IMG/VR virus record: IMGVR_UViG_3300020463_001735
Coordinates: 16,187-80,186 of that record
Length of the DNA: 64,000 nucleotides
From: a virus
Reading direction: 5' to 3' (one strand)
Within the stretch, counting starts at the first letter, position 1; each line of letters begins with the position of its first letter. Under the pieces are notes generated by a model. That model was not told where the DNA came from. It was given only the letters and a program-made list of their open reading frames with translations, and searched no databases. Positions 1-7,986 of the stretch are shown here, in pieces. The position numbers were made by a program, and so were the translations under genes.

Positions 1-167
1 ATACAAAAGAAACATTCGATCCTGCGCCAAGGATTATACAAGAGTGTAAATACTATGATAAAGAAATAATTTACTTTAGAGATAAGAATATTGTAGATGG
101 TGGGAGTGTATATTGGAATAGAGATATTATTGAGCCTGATATTTCTCCAATTGTAGAAGCGTTATGA
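1..167 (+). CDS. 3' end of an unidentified accessory protein (partial)
   Basis: An open frame enters from the left edge and ends at a TGA that overlaps the next ATG (ATGA). The visible 54 residues include a segment reading YFRDKNIVDGGSVYWNRD. That is reminiscent of the C-terminal part of small sugar- or nucleotide-transfer proteins, but it is too short to place in a family. It is the first visible gene of the plus-strand accessory operon and is translationally coupled to the gene behind it. The function is not recognised. Confidence 0.6.
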   Translation, partial: TKETFDPAPRIIQECKYYDKEIIYFRDKNIVDGGSVYWNRDIIEPDISPIVEAL

Positions 168-670
168 AAAAATATCTTAATGAAAGATCTATGTGCTTAC
201 ATAGCCAAAGCGGGTTTACTCCTAAAGAGTGGTTTACTTTGTATACAAAATTTCAGAATATTGAACCAAGACTAGTTCAGATATACAATTTTAATAAAAA
301 GGAACTTTCTTTTGAGATGGAAGATATTGAAGGTTTCGTGTTGTCTGATACTGACGAAGTTAAGAAACTAGAAAGATGGAAACGTAGAAAGATACAATCT
401 GAAGTGATAAGCATATGGGGAACCATACAAACTTTTAGTGTAGATGATAAACATGGTACTGGTACAGCAACATTTATACATAAAGATTATTGTACGAATA
501 ATTTAATGTATGATACAAACAAAAAACAAGTAAGATTGATCGACCCTGATGCTTTTCACAAAGAATCGCCAGGAGAATTTCCCCCTATTTGGCACGGACT
601 ATTTATAGACACCCTGTATAATACTAGCCAATGGGAAAAATACGATCATAGACTATGGGACCAACCATGA
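164..670 (+). CDS. Small kinase-like protein (APH/protein-kinase-fold C-lobe motifs)
   Basis: This 168-residue protein carries the core signature of aminoglycoside/choline-kinase-like phosphotransferases. A catalytic-loop-like HKDYCTNN (H106, D108, N112/N113) is followed about 15 residues later by LIDPD (D127), the usual metal-binding position. No glycine-rich loop or clear N-lobe lysine could be identified, and the protein is shorter than usual APH enzymes (250-300 aa). It may therefore be a minimal kinase or a non-catalytic relative. It overlaps its neighbours by ATGA junctions at both ends. In this setting a small-molecule or sugar kinase is plausible, but the substrate is unknown. Confidence 0.5.
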   Translation: MKKYLNERSMCLHSQSGFTPKEWFTLYTKFQNIEPRLVQIYNFNKKELSFEMEDIEGFVLSDTDEVKKLERWKRRKIQSEVISIWGTIQTFSVDDKHGTGTATFIHKDYCTNNLMYDTNKKQVRLIDPDAFHKESPGEFPPIWHGLFIDTLYNTSQWEKYDHRLWDQP

Positions 671-1017
671 AGATACAACCTAGATGTTTAGCATTTAATA
701 CTAGAGACAATAAAGGAGCCGCATATACTTCAGACGGCTTTATGTTACCATGTTGTTGGATGGATGACCCTCCTGTATATAGATATGTAAAAGCATGTGG
801 ATTGAAAGACGAAGAATTACTTCTGTCAAACAACAAAAATTTAGATGATATATTCACATCAGATCAGTGGGAAAATTTTTTTCAAACACTTTTGAATGAT
901 CCAGAAAATGCTTCATATATGTGTAAAAAGAAATGTGGCATAGATATTGATAAAGATAAAGTTAGAGAAGAAGAACGTAGAGAAGTAAAGGCACAGGCAA
1001 ATGGCGCGGATTACTGA
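667..1017 (+). CDS. Stand-alone twitch-like cysteine domain (partner of the radical SAM protein behind it)
   Basis: The start is placed at ATG 667, which makes an ATGA overlap like its neighbours; an in-frame ATG also exists at 655. The 116-residue protein has a cysteine pattern (RCLAFN, then LPCCWMDD, then CKKKCG). This matches the N-terminal part of the larger radical SAM protein at 4537, which has YTSTRGELLPCSWA where this one has YTSDGFMLPCCWM. In the larger protein that region precedes the radical SAM core, so this gene looks like the auxiliary twitch module encoded separately. The next gene, starting 17 nt before this stop, supplies the core. It probably binds an auxiliary iron-sulfur cluster; this is inference from cysteines and similarity. 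Confidence 0.55.
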   Translation: MKIQPRCLAFNTRDNKGAAYTSDGFMLPCCWMDDPPVYRYVKACGLKDEELLLSNNKNLDDIFTSDQWENFFQTLLNDPENASYMCKKKCGIDIDKDKVREEERREVKAQANGADY

Positions 1018-1756
1018 CGAATACGTAATAATGCAAAAACGTTGTAGGCCTAATATAGATGCATCGCATCGTTGTATATTTAGATGTCCACAATGTATTA
1101 GGCAAAAAACATCTAGTCAAGAACAGATACGCAGAAGTTTTGATCTTGAAGAGGATCAATTTAAAAAAATATTAGACTACTATGATTTTGGTATAACATT
1201 TTGTGGACAAATATCAGATCCAATCTATCATCCTAAGTTTTTAGACCTGCTTAAAATGTGTGACGGTCAAGGCAAGGCAGTACGTGTTGCAACAGTAGGT
1301 AGCGGAAAAAAAGATGCTTGGTGGGATGAAGCATATAGTTATGGCGTTGGAGAAAACGCTTGGTACTTTGGCGTAGACGGCATAGACGAAAAAAGCGAAC
1401 TATACAGGGTAGGTTCTAAGTTTCAAGATGTATGGAACAGAATGAAGCAAGGAAGAGATTTAGGTCATACCATTGTTTGGCAATATATTATTTTTGGATA
1501 CAACGAACATGAAGTAGATGACGCAATAGAAATAGCAAAACAAGAAAACTTCAGTTTATTGTTAATTAATACTAATAGAGGTTTTAATCCTGACAGTCCT
1601 TTGCTAAGAAAAAACGTAGATTTTAAATTGACTTCTCCAGATAAAAAACATTTACAAGAAAGAGTCAAAAAAGAATATTGGGGACACAAAACACAAAGTT
1701 TGGAAACTTGGCATAAGTTGCCAAGAAAACGTGCTGAAAGAATGGGTATTACATGA
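1001..1756 (+). CDS. Radical SAM enzyme core
   Basis: The 251-residue protein has the radical SAM cluster motif CX3CX2C at C25, C29 and C32 (RCIFRCPQC), directly after the first beta strand as is normal. The body matches a partial TIM barrel, with GITFCGQISDP in the place of the usual GGEP strand and FGVDGIDE further on. It lacks a C-terminal SPASM domain. The missing auxiliary domain is probably the separate cysteine-rich protein encoded just upstream. The start overlaps the upstream gene by 17 nt and the stop overlaps the next start. The substrate is unknown; the accessory operon context suggests modification of a sugar, peptide or nucleic acid. Confidence 0.75.
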   Translation: MARITDEYVIMQKRCRPNIDASHRCIFRCPQCIRQKTSSQEQIRRSFDLEEDQFKKILDYYDFGITFCGQISDPIYHPKFLDLLKMCDGQGKAVRVATVGSGKKDAWWDEAYSYGVGENAWYFGVDGIDEKSELYRVGSKFQDVWNRMKQGRDLGHTIVWQYIIFGYNEHEVDDAIEIAKQENFSLLLINTNRGFNPDSPLLRKNVDFKLTSPDKKHLQERVKKEYWGHKTQSLETWHKLPRKRAERMGIT

Positions 1757-2505
1757 ACCAAGATTTAATTGGAAGTGAACATAGAGATACTATTGTAAAA
1801 TGGGACGGTGGAAATGATACACTTAAATTATTTATACGGAACCAAAAAGAACTAGGTGGTCAGTGGTATTACAACAACAAAAAAATTACCTACAAATACA
1901 ACACAAATGGGTTTAGAGCACAAGAATTTAATAATATAGATTGGGCTAACAGTGTTTTAGTTTTAGGTTGTTCTAATGTTTTAGGAGTCGCAAATCGTAT
2001 AGAAGATAGTGTTCCTAGTGTTTTACAAGACATATTAGGAATCCCATGTATAAACTTAGGTATAAGTGGGTCAGCAGTAGATCATGCCTGTTGGAACAGT
2101 CTAATACTGCATGAGAACTATCCGCACCCAAAAGCAATAGTTCAAGTTTGGTCTAGTACACGTAGATATACAGATTTTTTAGATGTAGGGATGGTTAAAG
2201 CTGACTATCCTATTTTTGGTGTTCCAATGTGTCCAAGCAATGTACAACCTTGGAAGTCACATTACTGCGTAAAACATTCGTGGGAATTGCGTTCTAAATT
2301 TTATGTGGCCGCAGATAGAGCTTTATGGAAAGACAAAACTATTTACTTTGAGGCAACCTTTTTTGAACACAGTGCAAAGCAATTAGAAATCCCTTGGGTA
2401 AATGAATGCGATAAGGGCAGAGATTTTGATCACCCTGGATACGGTTCTTGCAAAGCGATGGCAGAATTAATTGGTAAAAATTTAAAAGAAAGAGGTATAA
2501 AATGA
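1753..2505 (+). CDS. SGNH/GDSL-like hydrolase-fold protein
   Basis: The 250-residue protein shows the block order of the SGNH superfamily. VLVLGCSNVLG carries the candidate nucleophile S74, NLGISGSA gives the glycine block, and FDHPG near the C-terminus gives the Asp/His pair (D226, H227). The N-terminal 60 residues are an extra segment with aromatic beta-strand character. SGNH proteins commonly add or remove acyl groups on glycans. Two further SGNH proteins lie at 12.1-13.4 kb on the other strand. Overlaps at both ends place it inside the operon. The fold is likely; the substrate is not known. Confidence 0.65.
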   Translation: MNQDLIGSEHRDTIVKWDGGNDTLKLFIRNQKELGGQWYYNNKKITYKYNTNGFRAQEFNNIDWANSVLVLGCSNVLGVANRIEDSVPSVLQDILGIPCINLGISGSAVDHACWNSLILHENYPHPKAIVQVWSSTRRYTDFLDVGMVKADYPIFGVPMCPSNVQPWKSHYCVKHSWELRSKFYVAADRALWKDKTIYFEATFFEHSAKQLEIPWVNECDKGRDFDHPGYGSCKAMAELIGKNLKERGIK

Positions 2506-2816
2506 TTTTTTGGTTAGGATATACAATAATGTTTTTTAATGAGGGCTTTGTAATAATGCGTCATATAAGTCCTTGGTTTGCAAATAAACGTAAAAAACTA
2601 CACGAAAAATTTGGCAGAGAAAAAGTAAAACGTATACATGGATTTACTGATTGGACTTGGATAATACTAATTGCGATAGGCACATACTTAGAATATGAAA
2701 ACTGGAAACTATATGCAAGTGTTGTTCTCGGCTTTTGGTTGATCGTTGCAGTTGGAGTATATCTACCTATGTTAATAAGAAAATTAATGAAGAAAGAAAC
2801 AGGATACGTAAAATGA
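2502..2816 (+). CDS. Small integral membrane protein, unknown function
   Basis: The 104-residue protein has a hydrophobic N-terminus (about residues 1-19), a basic central stretch (KRKKLHEKFGREKVKR) and two further hydrophobic segments at about 50-62 and 68-92. It overlaps the upstream gene by ATGA and its own stop overlaps the likely start of the aminotransferase. No family was recognised. It could anchor an enzyme complex to the inner membrane, but nothing in the sequence shows this. Confidence 0.55.
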   Translation: MIFWLGYTIMFFNEGFVIMRHISPWFANKRKKLHEKFGREKVKRIHGFTDWTWIILIAIGTYLEYENWKLYASVVLGFWLIVAVGVYLPMLIRKLMKKETGYVK

Positions 2817-3886
2817 TATCATATGATGGTTGGGATAGAGAATATAAACAACATAAGTCTGCATACTTAGATATTTTTGATTCATTTATGTCTCAAGCAA
2901 ACTACGAGAATAATGAGGAATTTGAAGAATATTTTGCAAACTTTATAGGCAGAAAACATGTTGTCAGTGTAGCAAGTGCAACAGATGCTTTGCATTTTAC
3001 ACTTCAAGCATACGGAATTTCTGCTAATAATGAAGTTCTTGTTACAGATTTTAGTTGGATAAGCAGTAGTGCTTGTGTCAACATGGTAGGTGCAATACCT
3101 ATATTTTGTGATATTGACATTAACACATATCATATAGATATAGAAAGTGTTAGACGTATGATCACACCAAATACAAAAGCAATAGTGTATCCACACTTGT
3201 TTGGTAGCATGTCAGACACATCTGAATTAGAAAAATTTTGTAAAGAGAAAAAAATAATTTTCATTGAAGATTCAGCACAAAGTTTAGGAAGCAGTCTTAA
3301 TGGACAAAAAGCAGGCACTATCGGAGATACTAGTGTTTTTAGTTTTAACAGTAACAAAGTCATTGCCGGTGTAAATGGTGGTGGTGTTGTAATGACAGAC
3401 GATGAAGAACTTGCCAAGCGTATAAAAATGATTAGGCGACATGGAAAAAATAAAGATTTTAGTATGCTAGGGTATAATAGTCGTATGTATGTACTTAATG
3501 CAATGATTATAAAACAAAGACTAAAATTTTACAAAGAAAATCAACTGGTGAGACAAAATATAGCAAATATCTACAACGAAGCTTTTGCAGATTTGCCATT
3601 GAAAATACAAGAAAATGGCAACGGACTTAATCATAATTATCACAAATATGTAATAAGGACAGAAAATAAAGATACTAGAAAAATGTTAAAGAACGCTTTA
3701 AAAGCAAGTATTCATTATGAAACACCTTTGTCTAAAAATAGTATGTACAATACTATGAATATGCGAAAAGATGATTGTGTAAGTTCCAAGATTGCTTCTG
3801 AAACAGTTCTGTCACTTCCTGTACATGCATGGCTAGAAGAACACGAAGTTAATTATGTAATAGACACTGTAAAAAATGCTTTATAA
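2813..3886 (+). CDS. DegT/DnrJ/EryC1-family PLP-dependent sugar aminotransferase
   Basis: The start is set at ATG 2813, which forms the ATGA overlap typical of this operon and gives 357 residues, the family's usual size. A longer reading from GTG 2735 lies inside the upstream gene. Family features are clear: VASATDALHF near the N-terminus for cofactor phosphate binding, IFIEDSAQSLG for the PLP ring contact, and SFNSNKVI with catalytic lysine K182 followed by GVNGGGVV. These enzymes transfer an amino group from glutamate to a nucleotide-linked keto-sugar. It implies that an amino sugar is made, consistent with the sugar-transfer genes in the neighbouring operon. Confidence 0.9.
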   Translation: MISYDGWDREYKQHKSAYLDIFDSFMSQANYENNEEFEEYFANFIGRKHVVSVASATDALHFTLQAYGISANNEVLVTDFSWISSSACVNMVGAIPIFCDIDINTYHIDIESVRRMITPNTKAIVYPHLFGSMSDTSELEKFCKEKKIIFIEDSAQSLGSSLNGQKAGTIGDTSVFSFNSNKVIAGVNGGGVVMTDDEELAKRIKMIRRHGKNKDFSMLGYNSRMYVLNAMIIKQRLKFYKENQLVRQNIANIYNEAFADLPLKIQENGNGLNHNYHKYVIRTENKDTRKMLKNALKASIHYETPLSKNSMYNTMNMRKDDCVSSKIASETVLSLPVHAWLEEHEVNYVIDTVKNAL

Positions 3887-4529
3887 AAATAAATTCGGCG
3901 AAGTAAAAATACTTGAGCCTATCGAATTGTATGATGGAAAATCTATCGGCATATCTATGTCAGGTGGGGCAGACAGCACAATGTTGTGTTACTTATTAGC
4001 AAATACAATTACCTATCAAAAACTTAATATAGAAATACAACCTTACAATGGATATGATATTTCTGTACCTACTGATTCGGCTGGTCTTCCTATTATAATA
4101 AAATATATTCAAAAAAAGTTTCCTGATGTAAAATTACATTGGCCTATTGCTTGTGTATTTGACACTAATGGAGATGATATAAAAAATACATATATAAGAC
4201 CTTTAATAGAAAGACTATACGATAAAGGTGTAGTAGATGAAGTAATACAGGCAGTATGTCTTGGACCTCCTAAAGATGTACAAGAAAGTTTTATTGGAAA
4301 TGATTATTTTAGAAGACCCGGGTATCAATTATGGGAAGAAGTAGCCCAAGCTAAGAATCATGCCCCGTTTGTAAACGTAGATAAAAGATTTATTATGCAG
4401 TGTTATAAAAGTTTTGATATTGAGGAATTAAGAGAACTAACAAATAGTTGCACAGTACCGATTGGAAATTGCGGAGAGTGTTGGTGGTGTCAGGAACGAA
4501 CTTGGGCTATAAACGAGGTAAATAAATAA
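3876..4529 (+). CDS. PP-loop ATPase, QueC-like (copy A)
   Basis: The 217-residue protein has the PP-loop SGGADS at residues 29-34. Its C-terminus has a four-cysteine zinc site (C192, C199, C202, C205, in NCGECWWCQE). Both are arranged as in QueC, which makes 7-cyano-7-deazaguanine by ATP-dependent ligation of ammonia to a carboxylate. QueC-like proteins also occur in phage 7-deazaguanine DNA modification. No QueD, QueE, FolE or DpdA is present in the window, and a second copy lies at 7147. A related amidation on another substrate is therefore equally possible. It overlaps the aminotransferase end by 11 nt. Confidence 0.75.
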   Translation: MLYKNKFGEVKILEPIELYDGKSIGISMSGGADSTMLCYLLANTITYQKLNIEIQPYNGYDISVPTDSAGLPIIIKYIQKKFPDVKLHWPIACVFDTNGDDIKNTYIRPLIERLYDKGVVDEVIQAVCLGPPKDVQESFIGNDYFRRPGYQLWEEVAQAKNHAPFVNVDKRFIMQCYKSFDIEELRELTNSCTVPIGNCGECWWCQERTWAINEVNK

Positions 4530-4536
4530 TTTCATA

Positions 4537-5889
4537 ATGTCAGATCAAATTGCCAAACACATTACAAAAGGTGGTCCAGGAGATAGATATCTTGGAGGCG
4601 GAAAAGTAGACACAAGTTCATGGTTTAATGAATTTCCTTTACTAGAAGATCAAATTAGAAATCAAGATATCTGGTTTTGTAGTGCTCCTTTTCAGTTGCT
4701 TTACACAAGCACAAGAGGAGAACTATTGCCCTGCTCTTGGGCTAAAGAAGGTCTTGGACCTAATATTAAGAATGTTAAATTAGCAGACTATTTTGTTCAT
4801 GATAAAGCACTGAATAAAATGCGTAAAGAAATGACCACTCCAGGAAGCAATTTAGAAACTTGTAAAATAATGTGTAAAAATTGTTTATATCAAGAAGAAA
4901 AATATGGTAGATCGAGAAGACAAGCAAGTTTAAAAATACAAACCAACGATGTAGGTATTTGGCCCGGTATTAGTAGAGCTGTGCAAACTTTTAAAGATAC
5001 AGGAAAAGGTAGAATTACTGAACAAATATTTGAAGTACAGGTGAAAGCATTTGGCAATCAATGTAACCTTGACTGCTATATGTGTATCCCGTATGATTCA
5101 AGCACAAGATTAAAGACCATACATTCAACTGAACTTGAAGAGGAAAATATCTTTTCACAATATGCAAAAACACCAATTGAATCATTTAGAGATGAAAGAT
5201 TAGAAAATGTTATAGATCAAATTGTTGATGTAGCTCCGTATATAAAAAACTTAAAGTTCATCGGTGGCGAACCTTTGGTAATGAAACAGTTTTATGATCT
5301 CTTAGAGAAAATTGTAGCCACAGGGTATGCTAAAAACATGCTTGTCAAATATCAAACAAACATGACCGTACTTCAATTAGAAAAAATAAAACTTACAAAA
5401 TTTATTCCAGAATTTGAACTTTTTGAATTTACAGTATCTGTAGATGGTGTAGGCAAATGGAACGACTACATTAGGCGTAGATCATCATGGGACAACATAA
5501 CAGGAAACATAGATACTGTACTAAAATATCCTAATGTAAAAGTAAATATTAACGGAACTATAAGTTTCTTAAGTGTGTTAAAGTTTTATAAACTAATAGA
5601 ATGGTTTGAACAAAATGATCATAGACTAGAACAAGTAAATTGGTCAAACATAAGAGGACCAGCTAAATTGTGTGCAAATGTGTTACCTGAAAAAATTAAA
5701 CAAAAATTAATTCCAATGTATACAAATTTTCCTGATATTGTTAATGTATTGAAACAAGATAACGGTGGATTAGATTTTCAAGACACGCTTAAATACTTGC
5801 TAATGATTGATAATCATTACAGAGGAACAAAATGGGGGATGGAACTGTTTGACGTGTTTCCAGAACTAGAGGAGTTTTACAATGAGTAA
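4537..5889 (+). CDS. Radical SAM enzyme with N-terminal twitch domain
   Basis: The 450-residue protein begins with a cysteine-rich twitch-like module (FCSAPF at about 46, LLPCSWA, then CKIMCKNC), followed by the radical SAM core. The cluster motif is C176, C180, C183 (QCNLDCYMC) and the SAM-binding strand is KFIGGEPLV. The auxiliary domain before the core is the reverse of SPASM enzymes and fits the N-terminal-twitch radical SAM family found in T4-like phages. Residues 10-16 (TKGGPGD) repeat a peptide found at the extreme C-terminus of PP-loop copy B. Its place directly after PP-loop copy A and before a nitroreductase-fold gene suggests one pathway. Substrate unknown. Confidence 0.85.
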   Translation: MSDQIAKHITKGGPGDRYLGGGKVDTSSWFNEFPLLEDQIRNQDIWFCSAPFQLLYTSTRGELLPCSWAKEGLGPNIKNVKLADYFVHDKALNKMRKEMTTPGSNLETCKIMCKNCLYQEEKYGRSRRQASLKIQTNDVGIWPGISRAVQTFKDTGKGRITEQIFEVQVKAFGNQCNLDCYMCIPYDSSTRLKTIHSTELEEENIFSQYAKTPIESFRDERLENVIDQIVDVAPYIKNLKFIGGEPLVMKQFYDLLEKIVATGYAKNMLVKYQTNMTVLQLEKIKLTKFIPEFELFEFTVSVDGVGKWNDYIRRRSSWDNITGNIDTVLKYPNVKVNINGTISFLSVLKFYKLIEWFEQNDHRLEQVNWSNIRGPAKLCANVLPEKIKQKLIPMYTNFPDIVNVLKQDNGGLDFQDTLKYLLMIDNHYRGTKWGMELFDVFPELEEFYNE

Positions 5890-6580
5890 AATGGAGAAAA
5901 AACTTTTAAAGCTATTAGATAGTAGAAAGCATGTGTGGGAGTTTGATACTGAAAATATTCCAGAACAAAGCCTAGTGAAGGAATGCTTAACCAATGCATG
6001 GAAAGTTACACCGTCAAAAAATAATTTTATGCCTTATCATGTAAATGTAATAGGACCAAAGGATCAAGTTTTAAAAGATAAAATACATGCTTTGTCGAGA
6101 CTTAATAAGAAAAGAACTAACGAAAGAGCAAATGTGAATAACATAGAAAATTTTGAAGAAGACGGTTCTAACCCTAATTTTTCATTCTACAATACAGCTC
6201 CTTATGTTTTAGTTTTTAGTCAAAGAGTAGCAGAGCCAAATCCATACATTGCTAATGCTATAATTGAACAAAATGATATCTATGAACAGATGCACGAACA
6301 TCTGTTCGATGACATTCTAAGCACTACCTGTATAGAAATTGGTATGTTTATGCAGAATGCTACTGCATTCTTGTTGGAAAAAGGAATAGATACTACCTAC
6401 ATAAAATGTTATCCCTATGAATATTCGCTTTGGAAGCCTGATTTTCCTTTATTAGCAGGGCCTGTTATGCTTATTGCAGGATTAGGATATAGCAAACTTT
6501 CTAGAAGAGATGCGATGACCAACGAACAAAAAAAGCAAGATTATAAACCAGAACCTGAAGAAATTGTGAGGTGGTTTTGA
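5882..6580 (+). CDS. Nitroreductase-fold flavoprotein-like protein (copy A)
   Basis: The 232-residue protein resembles the nitroreductase (FMN) family. It has an early arginine-led segment (SRKHVWEFD), then a helix and PSKNNFMPYHVNV, matching the conserved PS..N.Q.W region. A glycine-rich late strand (LAGPVMLIAGLGYS) is where family members have G.P......GY. Typical members reduce nitro groups, quinones or pterins, or break C-C bonds, using FMN. It lies between a radical SAM gene and a hydrolase gene with overlaps on both sides. A diverged paralogue lies at 7979. Flavin binding is inferred. Confidence 0.65.
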   Translation: MSKMEKKLLKLLDSRKHVWEFDTENIPEQSLVKECLTNAWKVTPSKNNFMPYHVNVIGPKDQVLKDKIHALSRLNKKRTNERANVNNIENFEEDGSNPNFSFYNTAPYVLVFSQRVAEPNPYIANAIIEQNDIYEQMHEHLFDDILSTTCIEIGMFMQNATAFLLEKGIDTTYIKCYPYEYSLWKPDFPLLAGPVMLIAGLGYSKLSRRDAMTNEQKKQDYKPEPEEIVRWF

Positions 6581-7146
6581 AAAATCTAAGACACTTGATA
6601 TTGTTAATAGATTTCACGGGACATCCGCCTTTGGGGGATGAACATACAAACAATTTAAGATACAGTGCATTAAACACACTAGCATTTGGACTACCAGAAG
6701 ATTTGACAGAAGACTATGTGATTATATCTGATCATTTCGATCACCGTGCATCTCATGAAAAAATTTCTGAAGTCAAAAAAATGGTTACAATAGAAAAAAG
6801 ACATACTTGGATAAACATTAATCCAGATGAACCTATTACTCCGCCAGAAATTGTAGATATGTTAAAAGAAAAATCAATTTATATTAACAATGTGATTATT
6901 GGGGGAACAAACACAGCAGGATGTGTGCTACGCAGTAGGCCTTACTCGGCCATACACTGGGCAAAATGTGGATATGATGTAAAAATATTTCTGCAGATGT
7001 GTGCAGAATATCAAATGCCAGGACACAATCAAGCTGAAAGAAATATGTATGCGTTTACAGAAATGTGGAATGAAATTAAAACACAAGGATTAACACACAA
7101 AATAGATCCGGTGACTAACATAAAAGAATTATTTAAGGAGAAATAA
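6577..7146 (+). CDS. Isochorismatase-like cysteine hydrolase
   Basis: The preferred start is TTG 6577: it forms a TTGA overlap with the upstream stop and has GAGG six bases before it. A GTG at 6571 is the alternative. The 189-residue protein carries the family's triad pattern: D12 in LLIDFTG, K74 in IEKRHTW and C116 in GTNTAGCVLRS, with the typical NVIIGG strand before the cysteine. Family members hydrolyse isochorismate, nicotinamide, N-carbamoyl compounds or related amides. A role in supplying ammonia or trimming an intermediate for the adjacent PP-loop enzymes is only a guess. Confidence 0.6.
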   Translation: MKNLRHLILLIDFTGHPPLGDEHTNNLRYSALNTLAFGLPEDLTEDYVIISDHFDHRASHEKISEVKKMVTIEKRHTWININPDEPITPPEIVDMLKEKSIYINNVIIGGTNTAGCVLRSRPYSAIHWAKCGYDVKIFLQMCAEYQMPGHNQAERNMYAFTEMWNEIKTQGLTHKIDPVTNIKELFKEK

Positions 7147-7986
7147 ATGAAGATCACACACGGTAATCAAACTATAGACCTTTTTCCAGGAGAACTACCT
7201 AAAGTTTGTCCTATATCTTTGTCAGGAGGACTTGATAGTGCTAGTTTAATGTTTTTAGTTTCTAAACATTTTCCGCAAGTACAAATTATTCCTTACACAG
7301 TTAGAGACTTAAATGCACCTTTAGACGCAGATGCGGCGGCTGATATTATAAAATGGTTTCAAAAAGAATTTCCAAACAACAATATACCTGATATTGAAAT
7401 TTATGAATTTAACGATCGCACAGAGGACTTTGTTACCTGGGCCGAATGTGACGAAGCAATGGAAAAACATCCGCAACTTGCAGGTATGCGTAGGATACAA
7501 GTATCAAAAATAATACAACTTGATCGAATATCTTGGAATTTAATGAAACGTTTTCCAGGCGGAATCAGACTAGATGGTATGACACGTAATCCGCCAACTG
7601 AAGATATGGTTATAGGCGGATTTTATGATATTGCTGAACGTCGTAGAGATAAAGAGTTAGATGAAGTTGAAACTTATAGGCCAAACGAAAACAATCCTCC
7701 ATTAGGTATATACCAGGCATATGCAAATGTAGATAAAAAATTTGTAGCAGGCGTGTATTTTGATTATGGGTTAATGGACAGTTTGTTTCCTATGACTAGA
7801 TCATGTGTTGGTACTAGAACACAAACTGAAAACTTTACTCAAGAGTGTAGTAAATGTTTTTGGTGTCATGAAAAGGCATGGGCATTTGGATGGGATGTAA
7901 AGAATTTGCCTATTATTTGGAATCCTGATACACCTACCTATCTAACAAAAGGTGGTCCAGGTGATAAAAAATTAGAGTATGCATGA
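7147..7986 (+). CDS. PP-loop ATPase, QueC-like (copy B)
   Basis: The 279-residue protein repeats the design of copy A: PP-loop SGGLDS at 26-31 and zinc cysteines C220, C234, C237, C240 (ECSKCFWCHEKAWA). It has longer inserts in the middle and a 30-residue tail after the zinc site that ends with TKGGPGD (267-273). The same peptide stands at the start of the radical SAM protein that follows copy A. AAGGAG lies about 8 nt before the ATG. By family it activates a carboxylate or carbonyl by adenylation for ligation to ammonia or another amine. The presence of two QueC-like copies argues against simple preQ0 synthesis. Confidence 0.75.
   Translation: MKITHGNQTIDLFPGELPKVCPISLSGGLDSASLMFLVSKHFPQVQIIPYTVRDLNAPLDADAAADIIKWFQKEFPNNNIPDIEIYEFNDRTEDFVTWAECDEAMEKHPQLAGMRRIQVSKIIQLDRISWNLMKRFPGGIRLDGMTRNPPTEDMVIGGFYDIAERRRDKELDEVETYRPNENNPPLGIYQAYANVDKKFVAGVYFDYGLMDSLFPMTRSCVGTRTQTENFTQECSKCFWCHEKAWAFGWDVKNLPIIWNPDTPTYLTKGGPGDKKLEYA

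Noticed and set aside
655-666. Alternative start ATG 655 for the twitch-like protein
   Set aside because: ATG 667 makes the ATGA overlap used throughout the operon and begins with MKIQPRCL. The earlier start adds only MGPT and overlaps further.
2735-2812. N-terminal extension of the aminotransferase from GTG 2735
   Set aside because: The extra 26 residues are the membrane-protein gene read in another frame and have no place in the DegT family. ATG 2813 fits the family and the overlap pattern.
4521-4528. AATAAATA before the radical SAM gene at 4537
   Set aside because: It matches the late motif but lies inside a closely packed operon and is made by the end of the previous gene in an AT-rich setting. 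Chance is likely.
3876-7986. Assignment of the PP-loop genes as true QueC of a 7-deazaguanine pathway
   Set aside because: The motifs fit QueC, but there are two copies and no QueD, QueE, FolE, QueF or DpdA in the window, so naming them queC would overstate the evidence.
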